A DNA stretch of 64,000 nucleotides from Malania oleifera (Eukaryota > Streptophyta > Magnoliopsida > Santalales > Ximeniaceae), in assembly GCF_029873635.1 (NCBI RefSeq), contig NC_080422.1:57819889-57883888 (forward strand), in the 5' to 3' direction. Every line of letters starts with the position of its first letter. Within the stretch, counting starts at the first letter, position 1. Made by a program: the position numbers and the translations under genes. Positions 10,831-22,044 of this stretch are shown piece after piece. The notes beneath the pieces were generated by a model. That model was not told the origin of the DNA and searched no databases. It worked only from the letters and a program-made list of their open reading frames with translations.

Positions 10831-12625
10831 CTAATGGATCCCTATAAAGAAGGATTCAAAGGTGTTACTTTTGAAACCCAAACCTTCCTAATTCTTTTTA
10901 AGTCATATATATTTTTTGTGCTTACTTTCCATTCATTTTTTATTTTGACATATTTCTTTTTGAGTGGAAAATTATACTTTATGTGTCCCTTATTCCTACA
11001 CAAGAAGCAAATAGTGTGTTCATAAATATTTGTAGAAGATGTACTAGCATAGTATTTTGCTTCTTTGATGAAATATCCCATACATAAATTCTTCTTATTT
11101 TTGCTTTCAATTTCATTGTATCCAAATCCTTTTTTATCACTAATCATCCTTTGTTGTCGAACCACCTTTTCATAATTTTCTTCTCCTCTAGTAAAATTGT
11201 AGATGATCTTGTCTTTATCTTCAATTTTACTTTGAAGGTTACTTTTCTAAGTCCTTCTTGCTTTCACCATTTACTTGTAGTTTTACCAAATCTTTAGACA
11301 TGTTCTTTATTTTCTTCATGAGATCATCAATATGAGAGTCCTTTTATTTTTTAGTTGATTTAGTTTCTAGCTTATTTTTTAGATTTTCATTTTGTTCTTT
11401 CAAAGCTATATTCGTTTTAGTTACTTTTACGAACCTATTGTGTAAGGCAAATAATTCAACCTGAATTTCTTTGTATGAAGGCATACTATCACATGAATCA
11501 TTACATGACTCTTCACTAGACTTTTCTGATGAACTATTCTAGGAGTTTACCTCAACATTGTGAGCCATGAAGCATATGTTGGCAACTTCTTGTTCACTTG
11601 ATTCGTTCTCTGATTCCATTGAGCTTGTATCATCCCATGTAGCTTTCATTGCCTTATTTTTCTTCTTCTTGTCTTTCTTTAGTAGTGGACGATCAGGTTC
11701 AATACATCCAACCTTTTTGCAATTATAACATGTAGGAGGTTCATTTCTAGTTTCCTTTTTTGTTGTTTCTCATTTGTTACTTTTTTATCCTTTAAACTTC
11801 GGAGGGAACTTCCTACTCTTTCTAAAAAAATTTCCAAGTCTTCTAGTAATGAAGGCTAGTTCTTCGTCATATAATTCCTTTTCTTCGTCTTCATCACTAA
11901 AGCTTTCTTTGGCAGCCTTAAGGGCTATTGATTTCTTATTCTTATTATTATTCTATGAATTTTTTTTTGTTTATTTCCATATCATAAGTGAGAATGGGTC
12001 CAATTAACTCATCAAGAGAAGTATTTTTTAGGCTTCTTCCTTCCGTGATTGCTGTGGTCTTAGGTCCCCATATCGAAACAAGTCCTCTAAGGATTTTTTG
12101 AATCATTTCATATGTTGAGTAATTTTTCCCTAAAGCATTTAAGGAGTTTATTATGTGAGTAAACTAAGTATACATGCTAGTGATAGTTTCATCCGATTTC
12201 ATCCTAAAAGCCTCATACTCGCTTGTGAGCATATCAACTCTACTATCTTTAACATCTACCGTTCCTTCATAGGTTACCTTTAACTTATCCCAAATTTCTT
12301 CGGCTGACTTACATGCCATGACCGTACTAAACTCATTTACATCCAAGGCACAATATAGTGCATTCATGGCACTTATTAACTTGCAGCATTTTAAAATCAC
12401 TATATGTCATGCCTTTTTCCTCTTTGGGTACTTCTTTGCCATCAACTAATTTAGTGGGGATATGGTCACCATGTGTGACAACCTTCCATGCTTTCCAATC
12501 CATTGTTTAAAGGTAGATTATTATTCATTTTTTTTTTTCCAAAAGGTGTAGTTTACACTGCAGAAAATAGGAGGCCTAGTTAAGGATTGTCCCTTAGCAA
12601 AAGGGGATACACCTAGGTGTGCCAT
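10831..12625 (-). pseudogene. gag: Copia gag (element B)
   Basis: Starts at the ATG at 12625, 46 bases after the PBS, with MAHLGVSPFAKGQSLTRPP and IFCSVNYTFW. A UBN2-like capsid region follows (NALYCALDVNEFSTVMACKS, AEEIWDKLKVTYEG, MLTSEYEAFRMK). A first zinc knuckle reads CYNCKKVGCIEPD, with the histidine changed to cysteine. A second knuckle-like motif CFLCRNKGHIKYN lies near 11000. Between them are lysine-rich coiled-coil-like segments. Frameshifts and stops occur near 12530, 12400 and 11600. Gag would form the virus-like particle; this copy is dead. Confidence 0.85.
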
Positions 12626-12670
12626 TTGAATCTTTATGTAGCTTCTAGATTAAGATTTACTACAACCTCA

Positions 12671-12683
12671 CTCTAATACCAAT
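12671..12683 (-). other. Primer binding site of element B (initiator tRNA-Met type)
   Basis: On the minus strand the bases after the LTR end read ATTGGTATTAGAG, close to the TGGTATCAGAGC primer site that most plant Copia elements use with initiator tRNA-Met. It fixes the LTR end at 12684 and the element's orientation. Confidence 0.88.
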
Positions 12684-14607
12684 TGAAAAGGAAGGTTTAT
12701 TCCCAAGAGGGGGTGAATTGGGATTTAAAAAAGTCTTTTTACCCTCTTTAATTAATTTTTCTTAACTCTTTTTGGTTTCAACAAACACACATACAAAGTT
12801 GATTTACAATCACAAGTTCAGTGGAAAATTGATTTAGTTATAAACCTTTATGAATGAGAGTTCAAATTTGAATACTTCTTTCAGCAATTTAATTTAACCA
12901 ACTAAGATATCCAAGACAAGATTCTTAATATAGAATAATTTAAGCCAAGCTTCCAAGATTCCATAATTCAGTAATTCAATGTTGAGAGTAAGTATGTAGT
13001 TGATAAATGCTCTATATTAATAGACTTGATTTCTCAATATGAAGCACAATATAAATTTCCAATCACTCTTCGAAAACTCAGAATTTAAACAAACTTTCAA
13101 TTAATGAGTCTTGGGTGTTAATCAATCAACGTACTCTCTTATGGTTTTCGCAATGACAATTAATCAACCAATGTACTCAATTTTGGTTTTCGCAATCCCA
13201 AAGTCAAACTAATTTTTAGTTTATTTAGTATCCAATTCACGTAGTTTGTATAATTAAAAAATTAAATATCCAACCACGCAGTTTATATGAGTAGAAAATT
13301 AAATGAGAATATGGAAGAAAGTGAGACCGTGATTTTTACGAGGTTTGACTATACCCGCCTACATCCACGCCTTGGGCAACACACCCAAGGATTCCACACA
13401 ACTCCTTTACAGGTAGGAGCAACCTTTTACAATCCCTCCTTCAATAGGCTAGAGTTCACCTCTCCATACGATACCCCACACTTGATCCAACAACGATTTA
13501 AAACTTGAACCGTCTACAAAAACAAGAACAAATTTGGTGTGCAAAGACACTCTCTACAAGAGTTGATTAGTACAAGAATAAAGCACAATTCTATATACTT
13601 CAATTCAAAATAACAATAGAAAGGATTTGAAGATTTAGAAGTATATCACCATAAGCTTTCTTTCTTAATGGAAATAATTCATAATATGCTCACAAATTTG
13701 AGAAATTCACAGCATAACTCAGAGGAGAATTTCAGAAAGTATGTGAGCAAGAGAACTTTTGAGAGTATTGTAAGTAAGGAAGCTTTGATTGTTGTGTATT
13801 GCTTGGTGTGTTGAGTCCTTTGTCTCAGGGTATTTATAGATGTTTAGAAAAGAGTATTTCGTATTCCCCAAGTGACTTGAAGTATTTTCCAAGTTTTCAT
13901 AACATTTAGAATTTAAAAATTCAATTTTGGAAACTTCTCGCTATATTTAAAATTTGAATTCTCGAAGAGTTAGTTGCCTCGATAGTTTAACACACAGAAA
14001 ATTCAAAGGCAGTAAAGTGTTAGTCGACTGGGTTCTTACGAGTCATTCACCTTGGTCCTCTTGGGTTTTCCCAAATTCCTTTTGTCTACTTGTCAGTCGC
14101 CTGGGCCAACATAGTAAGGCGCCTGGACAGACAACTTTCCTAAATTTTAAGTTTGTTTCCAAATTCTTTTTGCCCTTTTTCATTCCCCAAAGTAATTTAA
14201 GACTTTTGAAAAATATTTTTTGGGATTTTTTCAAAATGTGGTCTCTAAGTCAATAAGTTTCCTAATCAACTTCAAATCCAATCATATCATCATTTGAATG
14301 AAGTACTTACATAGAGACTCTCTTAAGACTTTAAACATATTCTAAACTTGGAGTCTCCATGCTTGCCATTTGCTGAGTCCATCTTGCCTTTAAGCTTTAT
14401 TTCTCTAATATTTCATCAAGTCATCTTTGGAATTCATGCTTTCATATCCTTTAAGCTTTCATTTCCTTTTCATGTATTCTTGTAATGAACTTGAACTTGA
14501 ACTTAAAAACTTGATTCTCGAAGTATCATCACTTTCACCAAAACATGTTAAATTACCTTTGATTTTTTATCATCAAAATGAGATTAGTAAGCCATGTTAG
14601 GCCAACA
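12684..14607 (-). repeat. 5' LTR of element B
   Basis: 1924 bp from TGAAAAGGAAGG to GTTAGGCCAACA, with TG...CA termini on both strands. It contains, in minus-strand order, a motif block (about 14132 to 13966) with TAGTCGACTGGG (14021), CAGTCGCCTGGG (14094) and AAGGCGCCTGG (14116), a TATA box TCTATAAATA (13831-13840), the conserved GGACGTAGG/GCCGAACC-like box (13335-13365), and the CCCAAGAGGGGG box near the end. It is followed by the PBS and gag, so it is a true 5' LTR. Confidence 0.88.
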
Positions 14608-15480
14608 TTTAGGACATCATAAACCTAATTCTATAGTACCTATCAAATACCTCAAGATTCTCTTGATAGCAATTTGATCAGAATCTTTAGGAGCCCCTTG
14701 AAAATGAGCACACGTGCAGACACTGAACATGATGTCAGGTCTACTAGCCATCAAATAAAGAACACTACCTATCATACCACAGTAGTATTTCATATCTATT
14801 GGCTTTCCTTGGTCATCTTTATCAAGACTAATAAAGTTGCTCATTGATGTCCCCAATGGCTTGCCACCTTCCATATTAAATTTCTTGAGCAGGTCTCTTA
14901 TGTACGTTGATTGATTAACGAATGTGTCATTCTTAATTTGCTTAATTTGAAGACCAAGAAAATATGTCAACTCACTCATCATGCTCATTCCACTCTCGTC
15001 TTGCATGCATTTTGCGAAGTCTTTGCATAAATCCTTATTTGTAGCATCAAAGATAATGTCATCAACATAAATTTATATGATGAGTATATGATTATTTTTT
15101 GACTAAATAAACAGGGTGCTATCCATATTTTCTTCTAAAAAATTCATTTTTTAACAAGAAACCACTTAACCGTTCGTACCAAGCCCTAGGAGCTTGTTTT
15201 AATCCATATAGGGCCTTTGTTTAAACACATGAATAGGAAAATGAAAGTTCTCAAATCCCAGTGGTTGTACCACATATACTTCTTCATTTGTGAAACCATT
15301 CAAAACTGCCCTCTTCACATCCATCTGATATAATTTGAAGTTTTTGTAATATGCATAGGCTAATAGCCTTCTAATTGCTCCCATTCTGGCTACGGGAGCA
15401 AAGGTCTCATCATAGTCTATACCTTCTTCTTGACTGTAAGCTTGAGCTACCAGTCTAGCCTTTTTACAGACTACAATGTT
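14608..15480 (-). pseudogene. pol: Copia reverse transcriptase (element E)
   Basis: Landmarks include [46 protein letters not shown], a KQAPRAWYERL-like stretch, an intact IYVDDIIF box (about 15055-15075), SGMSMMSELTYFLGLQIKQ, FVNQSTYIRDLLKKFNMEG, GSVLYLMASRPDIMF and RILRYLIGTIELGL. The frame 14617-15006 is open for 129 codons. At 14608 it stops in GLGL*CPK where B's LTR begins. Several stops and shifts lie around 15080-15240. Confidence 0.9.
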
Positions 15481-16150
15481 TTTCTCATCCTTATTATTCC
15501 TAAAGACCTATTTAGTGTCGATTACCAAGTGATTAGTAGGTCTAGGAACTAACTTCCAAACTTTATTTCTCTCAAAATTATTTAGCTCCTCTTGTACGAC
15601 TACTATCCATGAATCATCATTTAATGCTTCGTTTATGTTTTTGGGTTCCTCATGAGATAGGAATGCATAATGGTTGCACAAATTTTCTTAAAGATGATAT
15701 TGTAGACACTCCTCATGAGGGTTCACCTATAATTTGGTCCCTAGGGTGATTCCTTATGAACTTCAACTCCTTAGGCAGTTTAATTTTGATCATGGGAGTT
15801 ATCATTCAAGGGTGTACTAGTTTCGTTACTCTAATCCTTTATTTCCTAAATTGCTATGTCTTCTAAACTTTGTCTAACTTTTATCTCATCAATATCAGTA
15901 GGTTTAGAAGAAAGTGGATTAGCCTCATCAAAAGCTATATGAACTTATTCTACAACTGTAAGGGTCCTTTTGTCGTAGACTCTAAAAGCTTTACTATTCA
16001 CAGCATATCCTAGGAAGATTCCTTCATCTAATTTGGCATTAAACTTTCCTAGGTCATCTTTATCATTCTAGACGGAGCACTTGCATCCAAATACATGGAA
16101 GTAAGATATATTTGGTTTTCTATCCTTCCATAGTTTGTATGGGTTCTTCT
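15481..16150 (-). pseudogene. pol: Post-core integrase region with the integrase core deleted (element E)
   Basis: The minus strand reads NPYKLWKDRKPN, then KFNAKLDEGIFLGYAVNSKAF and RVYDKRTLTVV, matching the post-core region of element B. Directly upstream is FKQDKCIVEH, which belongs just after the protease. The zinc-binding and DDE core domains (about 1 kb in B) are therefore missing, with the junction near 16140-16158. Frameshifts occur through 15640-15880. Confidence 0.8.
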
Positions 16151-16383
16151 TTATGTTCAACTATGCATTTGTCTTGTTTGAATGTTACAACAAAGCCTTT
16201 ATCACTTAGTTGATTGATGCTAAGCAGATTATGTTTTAACCCTTCTACCAATAAAACATCATTGATTATCAAGGAGGGTTCCTTACCGACTTTACTGGTG
16301 CCGATAATTCTTCCTTTAGCATTGTCTCCAAAGGTGACATATCCACTATCCTTTAACGTCGATGAGGTAAACCTGGAGTTGTC
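16151..16383 (-). pseudogene. pol: Protease/GAG-pre-integrase fragment (element E)
   Basis: Reads DNSRFTSSTLKDSGYVTFGDN, GRIIGTSKVGKEPSL, INDVLLVEGLKHNLLSINQ and LSDKGFVVTFKQDKCIVEH, matching B over its length. The active-site part (WYLDSGC, D-S-G intact) lies across the LTR fragment at 16842-16866. The residues between DSGC and DNSRF, expected to be SRHMTK, are absent on both sides, so a few codons were lost when the LTR fragment arrived. Confidence 0.85.
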
Positions 16384-16841
16384 TATGATTGGCTTAGACC
16401 CGATTAGGAAAGCTAGGTGCGTCATCTTGTTAAGGTGTGTAGGTTGAGGTTAGCCCCGCTAATTGACCTGGTTAAGGTTAAGGTCAGCCCTGTGGTAATT
16501 GACTTGGTTGTAATCGGTGCCGCTCCACCCTTAAGTGAGCTATTAGTGAAATCCTCGGGCTTGCAAGCTAGAGGCAGGGATGTAAGCATAGTTGGTCGAA
16601 CCCCGATAACATATCGTGTGCCTTGTTTATATTTCTGCACTTAATATTTACCGCACAAGTATGTTATGGTGTGAATGATGCATTTGATTTAATTTCCACA
16701 TCATATTTATCTACACATTTGGAAATTGCATAGACAGACTCAAGGTTGTGTATATATTGCTGCTGGATAGATTAACTTAGGAGAAAAGTTTAAATTTCCA
16801 ATTCACTCCCCCCCCCTCTTGGGAATACACCAATTCTAACA
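16384..16841 (+). repeat. Truncated LTR fragment (family of element C's LTR)
   Basis: The last ~458 bp of an LTR in plus orientation. It matches 28550-28961 and 35060-35428 in order: TTGGCTTAGACC, TTAGGAAAGCTAGGTGC, the GGTGCCGCTCCACCC stretch, a GGGATGTAAGCA...GGTCGAACC box, TGGATAGATTAACTTAGG, then the poly-C/CTCTTGGGAATACACCAATTC end and AACA. It splits element E's protease. No PBS follows and the 5' part is missing, so it is a scar rather than a solo LTR. Confidence 0.83.
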
Positions 16842-18669
16842 GCATCCACTATCCAAGTACCATTTGTCTTCTGATGGAGTAGACCTAAAACATACCTACA
16901 ATAAGGGATTCAAGATGTTACTTTTGGTACCCAAACCTTCTTAGGTTTTACTAAATTTATTTTAGTTTTAGTTTTACTCTCCATACCTTTTTTTATTTTA
17001 ACATTCTTTCTCTTGTATGGACATTCAAACTTTATGTGTCCATTTTTCTAACATAAGAAACATGTAATGTGTTCATATGCATTAGTGGAGGATGTGCTTG
17101 CATGATGTTTCAAAGCTTTTACAACGTACCCCATGTAGAGGTTCTTTTTCTTCTTGTTTTCAACTCCATTGAATCCTATGCCTTCCTTATCCAAAGACAT
17201 TATTTGCAATCCAACTAGTTAATAAAAGTTCACCTTTCCTCTAGTAAAATTGTAAATGATTTTAGTTTGATCCTTAATTTTACTTTCAAGAGCAAGTATT
17301 TCTACGTCTATGATTTCTTTACAATTTGCTTGCATATTTACCAGTTCTTTAGTCATTTGGTTTATTTTCTTTTCAAGTTCATCGATGACTAAGTATTTTT
17401 CCTTTTTAGCTGATTTTGATGACTCTAGTTTGTTCATTAATGTTTTATTTTGTTCTCTTAGTGTAATGTTTCCCTTGGATAATTTTATGAATCTTATGCA
17501 ATAAGAATAGTTCAAGTTAGATTTCTCTGTGTGAAGGCATACTCACACATAAGTCACTACACGATTCATTACTAGATTCTTTAGGTGAGTTAGAATAAGA
17601 ATTTTCCTCATCGTCTCTAGCCATGAAGCAAAGGTTTGCTACATTTTGATCACTTGATTTACTTTCTGAGTCCATTAAGTTGGTATCATCTCAAGTAGTT
17701 GCTTTCATTGCTTTCTTTTTCTTCTTATTGGCATTTTTCATGAGCTGTGGACAATCAGGCTTTATATGTCCTACTTTCTTACAGTTATAGCAGGTCGAGG
17801 GTTCATTCTTTGTTTCTTTCTTGCTTGTTTTGCCTTTGTCAGTTTTTGATCCTCTAAATTTTTGAGCAAATCTCTTATTCGTTTTAAAGAATTTTCCTAG
17901 TCATCTAGTGAGTAAGGCTATATCATCATCATATAATTCATTATCCTCTTCTTCATTAGAGCACTCCTTTACAACTTTAAGAGCTATTGACTTCTTTTGT
18001 TTACTACCTTCAAAAGTCCTTTCATTTATTGCCATCTCACACGTGAGAAGCGATCCTATCAATTCATTTAGGGAAGTGTTTTTTAGATTTCTACCTTTGG
18101 TTATTGTAGCGGCCCTAGGTTCCCAAACAGGAGGAAGTCCTCTAAGGATTTTCTGTATCATTTCATAGGTTAAGTAGTTCTTATCTAGTGCATTTATAGA
18201 TTTGATTATGTGGGTGAACCTAGTATACATACTAGTGATATATTCCTCAAGATTCATCCTAAAGGCCTCATACTCACTAGTGGGCATGTCAATCCTACTA
18301 TCCCTCACACCAACCGTTCCTTCATATGTTACGTTGAGCTTATCCCATATTTCCTTAACTGATTTACATCCCATGATTCTATTGAACTTGTTCACATCTA
18401 GGGCACAATATAATGTATTCATTGCACTTTAATTTATCTACAGAATCTTCATATCATTGTCATTTAATTCTTTTTCTTCTCTAGGGACTTATTTATTATC
18501 TATAATCTTAGTGGGAATCAAGTCACCATGTGTGACTACTTTCTAGACTTTCAATTTGTAAGAATATCCTCATTCACTATTTTTAGAAGATGTAGTTTGC
18601 ACTACAGAAGATAGGAGGTCTAGATGACGATTGGCCTTCGCAAAAAAGGGAAATAGCTAGGTATGCCAT
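16842..18669 (-). pseudogene. gag: Copia gag and protease active site (element E)
   Basis: The start ATG is at 18669, 44 bases after the PBS, with MAYLAISLFCEGQSSSRPP and IFCSANY. The capsid segment 17901-18422 is open for 173 codons: NTLYCALDVNKFNRIMGCKS, EIWDKLNVTYEGTVG, MPTSEYEAFRMNLEEYITSM, LRGLPPVWEPRAATI. An intact zinc knuckle CYNCKKVGHIKPDC (about 17755-17800) follows, then a lysine-rich coiled coil (17219-17515) and a second, weaker knuckle. The 3' end reads WYLDSGC, the protease active site. Stops and shifts interrupt the frame near 18560, 17900, 17540 and 17000. Confidence 0.87.
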
Positions 18670-18712
18670 AGAGATATTTATGTAGCTACTAATTAAGATT
18701 TACCACAACCTA

Positions 18713-18728
18713 GTTCTTTGATACCAAT
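18713..18728 (-). other. Primer binding site of element E
   Basis: The minus strand reads TTGGTATCAAAGAAC immediately after the LTR end, matching the initiator tRNA-Met primer site in its first nine bases. The gag ATG follows about 45 bases on. Confidence 0.82.
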
Positions 18729-21700
18729 TGAGATTAAAGATGTACTCCCAAGAGGTGGGTAAATTTTTGTGAAATTTTAATTTAGGTTAGCCCTTTTTTT
18801 TTTTGTATTATCACAATCAAACAAGAACAAAGATCTATTTAGCGACCCTACTATACTAATCGGGAATCCTATAAATGAATGTCAATATAAAATTACAAAC
18901 TAAATTTGAACTTCAATAAATTCAGTTAATTAAATATCACAATCAGATTTTTAGTTATATTCAATGATTCTCTCCATACACAATTTTAGTTAAGTAACTT
19001 GAATTTAGTTTAGCACTTGTGCTTCAATAAATTGATTAAGCACAAACCTTTTACCTCCACTTTTTATTCAAGAATTTCGAGTTATATGCTTGTTTGAATT
19101 TTTAATAAACCAACTCAACCATACAACTGATATATGTTCAGTCACTATCAATCCAATATTCAACAAGATCCATTATTCAGCAAGTTTCAATTTTCAGTAA
19201 GTTCTGTAGTTTATAATATTGCAAGAATTGAAAGAGTTAAGGGAAGAATAGTTGACCATTGGATTTTTACAAGGTTCGACCAGCAACTTACGTCCTTGTC
19301 TTGAGCAACCAGCTGTGAGGATTTCCTTTCCAACTTCATTACCAAGTAAAGTAAAACCCTCTCTCTGTTGAAGGTGGAGTTCGCCTCTCTAACAAAAACA
19401 ACCCTCTCGCTAGGCAATGATTCAAATACCCTAAACTGTAAAAAATAATCACCAAGAACAAACTTTGTTCATACAATGAAGTACTCTCAGCTAGAGCATT
19501 TTTTTACAATGTTATAATCAATATGCTTCAATAAAAATCAATATAGAAGTTGAAGCATAAGAGAATATCACCAGTATTCTGATTAGGAAGTGTGATATTC
19601 AGTAAAAAAAATTAGAATTTCAAGTGGGAATTTCAACAATAACTCAGCAGTTCTTCAAGAAAACTTTCAACAATAGAACTCATAAATTTAATTTGTATGT
19701 ATATTGTGTGTATATCTAATTTTCAAAAATATAAAGAATTTATAGACCAAAAGAGTTTCTTACAGTTTTCCCCAAGTTTTCTCTAAGTTTGGAAACCAAG
19801 AAATCTATTGTGATTTTTGGTGTATTCCCAAAAGAGGGGGGGTGAATGGGAGGTTTTAAAATTCTAAGTTGTTTATCGCCTAATTTTCAAAATCAAAATT
19901 AGTATTACACAACTAAAGGTCTTTCTAAATGATTAGTATTTCTCAGTCAAACTTAAGGCAGTAAATATTTAAATGCTAATAAAATTTAAGCAAACACAAT
20001 AATCACAATAACATAAATGAAATCATACAAGTGCGGAAACTTAAAGAGGAAAAGAACGAGAGCAAACACAAGATTTTTAACGAGGTTCAGCCACCCAAGG
20101 ATTCCACTAGCCGCTCCTTAAAATCGGTTATAGCTTCCCATTACAATTCACCTCTTCACACAAGATGAAGCTGCCCCTCTAGACGATACCCCAAATCTAG
20201 GCCGGTTCTATACCTGAACTGTGAATACAATAGAAGTAAAGAATTTGAGTACAATGATGCTTCTTGAAAGCTAATGTGTGTAAATGAATTTCTATATGCA
20301 CTCTTATATAATAGAATTTATGCTCAATAGAGTTTTTCGGGCTTCTCCCTCAAAAGTATATATATGAAATAATATGGGAGAAGAAAATAAACAATGATCT
20401 TTGATGTTGAAGATGATGCATGAAATAAAAGCTTTCAAAGATCTTGAAAAACCCCAAGTGATTTCTCCAAAAATGTTTTACAAAAGATAAGTGTAGGAGA
20501 TTCTAGTTTTTAGCTCAAAATAAATTTTTGCAAGAAACCACAAGATAAGATTTTGAATCTTGCAATGGAATGCTCCAAGATTCACAAGCTATAGAAGTTT
20601 CTCCAAGAATATTTGTCAAAAAAAATTAAGTTGTGGGAGAAACACTAGATAAACTCTCTAAAAAGATTTTTGAAATCAAGAGTATAAGGGAGTGAGTATG
20701 CTTGATGTTTTTGAAAGAATGAGTGAAAGTAAGTCAAAAATATTTAAGAAAGAATGCAAGATGATAAAAAAAAAAAAGTGTTAAATGAGCTTTTGGGCAA
20801 GCTATTTATAAAGTGCTTTAAAAAGTGACCGTTAAGGGACCACTTGGGTACTATTAATTTGTTTAATTTGATTTAATGTCCGTTTTCAGCTTAAAAAATT
20901 GCCTAACCCAAAAGGTCCGGTCGACTGGGGAAACCTCTGGTCAACTTTCCTTAGGCAAATTTTCAAATACTCAAAGTTCAACATGCCAGCCACAAGATTC
21001 GGTCTATCGGTTCATCTGGTCTGGTCGACTAGGCTTTCATGTGCTTTTAGGGCTAGTTGACTAGGCCTTGGTATTTTGGCTGAGTGTTTAAGAATTCTGG
21101 CCTTATGCATTAGTTGGTCGATTGGGCCTTAGAGGCCGGTCAACTTGGCACCTTTAAAAAGTTGAATTTAAGCCCTCTTTTGACCTAAAAAATGTTTCAA
21201 CCCTATGTGTATGACTTTGAAGTTTTGAGTATAAGGTTCTCCATGAAAATTTTGGTTTCCTAAGGTCATTTTATGGTCCAGTATTGAGCATTCAATCCCA
21301 TCATACAAGAAATACATATTACATACAAATTAAATGCATTACAATAGAAACAAAAAATCTTCATTCCTTACTCTTCACTTCGCCATTCAACAAGCCAGGA
21401 CATGTGAGCTTTAAGTTCCTCATGGCTTCTATTGTACCTAGACTCTTCATGCCTTCTAAAAGAAATTTCTTTTTAGACACCAGATACACAAGTGAGATAC
21501 TTTGGATTGTCATTATCAAAGCGCTTGAGCTCTTTTAAAATTAGTGCATTTTGAAAGCCAATATTGGGTCTGTCGACTGGGTCAAATAGGTGAAACACCT
21601 ATGGCTATTTATATATTGTTTAAAAACAACACCACTAGCATTTCAGTCGCCTGATGATAAATCATCAGTCATCTAACCATTTGGACACTCTTTGTTTTTC

Positions 21701-22030
21701 AAAGTTTGGTTCCAAAAACTTATCTTGTAACGTGGAAAACTTATTTGAGTCTTAATGAAAATATTTTCCATGGTTTAAAAATAGGTCTCTAAGTCAATGA
21801 TTTATCCTAAGAGCTTCAACCATCAACATTAAAATTTGGAGTACTTACATGAGACTTTCACATGATAAAACTATCTAAGAATCTAAGTCTTCATGTCTTG
21901 TAGCTTCCATACTTTGCCCAAGCCTTAACCAAATCATTAATATACTTTATATCCATCATGACTTGAAGCTTTAAGTCCATCGTAGCTCATAGCTTTTAGT
22001 GTACATGTCAATCATGTTCTTTAAGCATAA
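18729..22030 (-). repeat. 5' LTR of element E (split by solo LTR F)
   Basis: Two parts, 18729-19810 and 21567-22030. The first starts TGAGATTAAAGATG and holds the CCCAAGAGG box, the ACAAGGTTCGACC...TTACGTCC box (about 19268-19300) and a TATA region (19735-19746). The second holds motif words CTGTCGACTGGG (21570) and CAGTCGCCTGATG (about 21645), followed by LTR-terminal text up to CCACTTGAA. About 70 bp expected to end in GGCCAACA are missing. Confidence 0.8.
19811..21561 (-). mobile_element. Solo LTR F inserted in the 5' LTR of element E
   Basis: 1751 bp, starting TGATTTTTGGTGTATTCCC and ending GAAAGCCAA. It is flanked by a perfect 5-bp duplication TATTG (19806-19810 and 21562-21566). Internal landmarks are the CCCAAAAGAGGGGGGG box, the ACGAGGTTCAGCC...CCAAGGATTCCACT box (20080-20105), a TATA box CTATTTATA (20802-20810), and a GGTCGACTGG word block at 20914-21150. 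No PBS or coding sequence is present. The end CAA departs from the usual CA. Confidence 0.87.
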
Positions 22031-22044
22031 CCACTTGAATTTCT

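Larger units (their letters stand above)
6231..14607 (-). mobile_element. Element B: SIRE-like Copia with gag, pol and ORF3, 5' LTR present
   Basis: On the minus strand: 5' LTR (14607 to 12684), PBS (12683-12671), gag, PR, IN, RT, RNase H (ending 7839), a spacer with a motif block, then ORF3 (7490-6354). No 3' LTR is visible because the downstream side meets the LTR of element A. The right flank (from 14608) reads on as pol of element E, so B inserted into E; TTTAG at 14608-14612 would be one copy of its target duplication. All coding regions are decayed. Confidence 0.85.
14608..22030 (-). mobile_element. Element E: SIRE-like Copia, interrupted and integrase-deleted
   Basis: Minus strand: 5' LTR (22030 down to 18729, split by solo LTR F), PBS, gag (from 18669), a 458-bp LTR fragment, protease, an integrase region with its core missing, and RT. 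Pol is cut at 14608 by element B. The downstream remainder (RNase H, ORF3, 3' LTR) would lie beyond B and is not seen. Its own 5' LTR lacks roughly the last 70 bp at the 22.03-kb end, next to the LINE. Confidence 0.83.

Noticed and set aside
12684..19810. LTRs of B (12684-14607) and E (18729-22030) as the two ends of one element
   Set aside because: Both have their own primer binding site and gag on the same side, so both are 5' LTRs of separate elements, and their sequences are clearly different.
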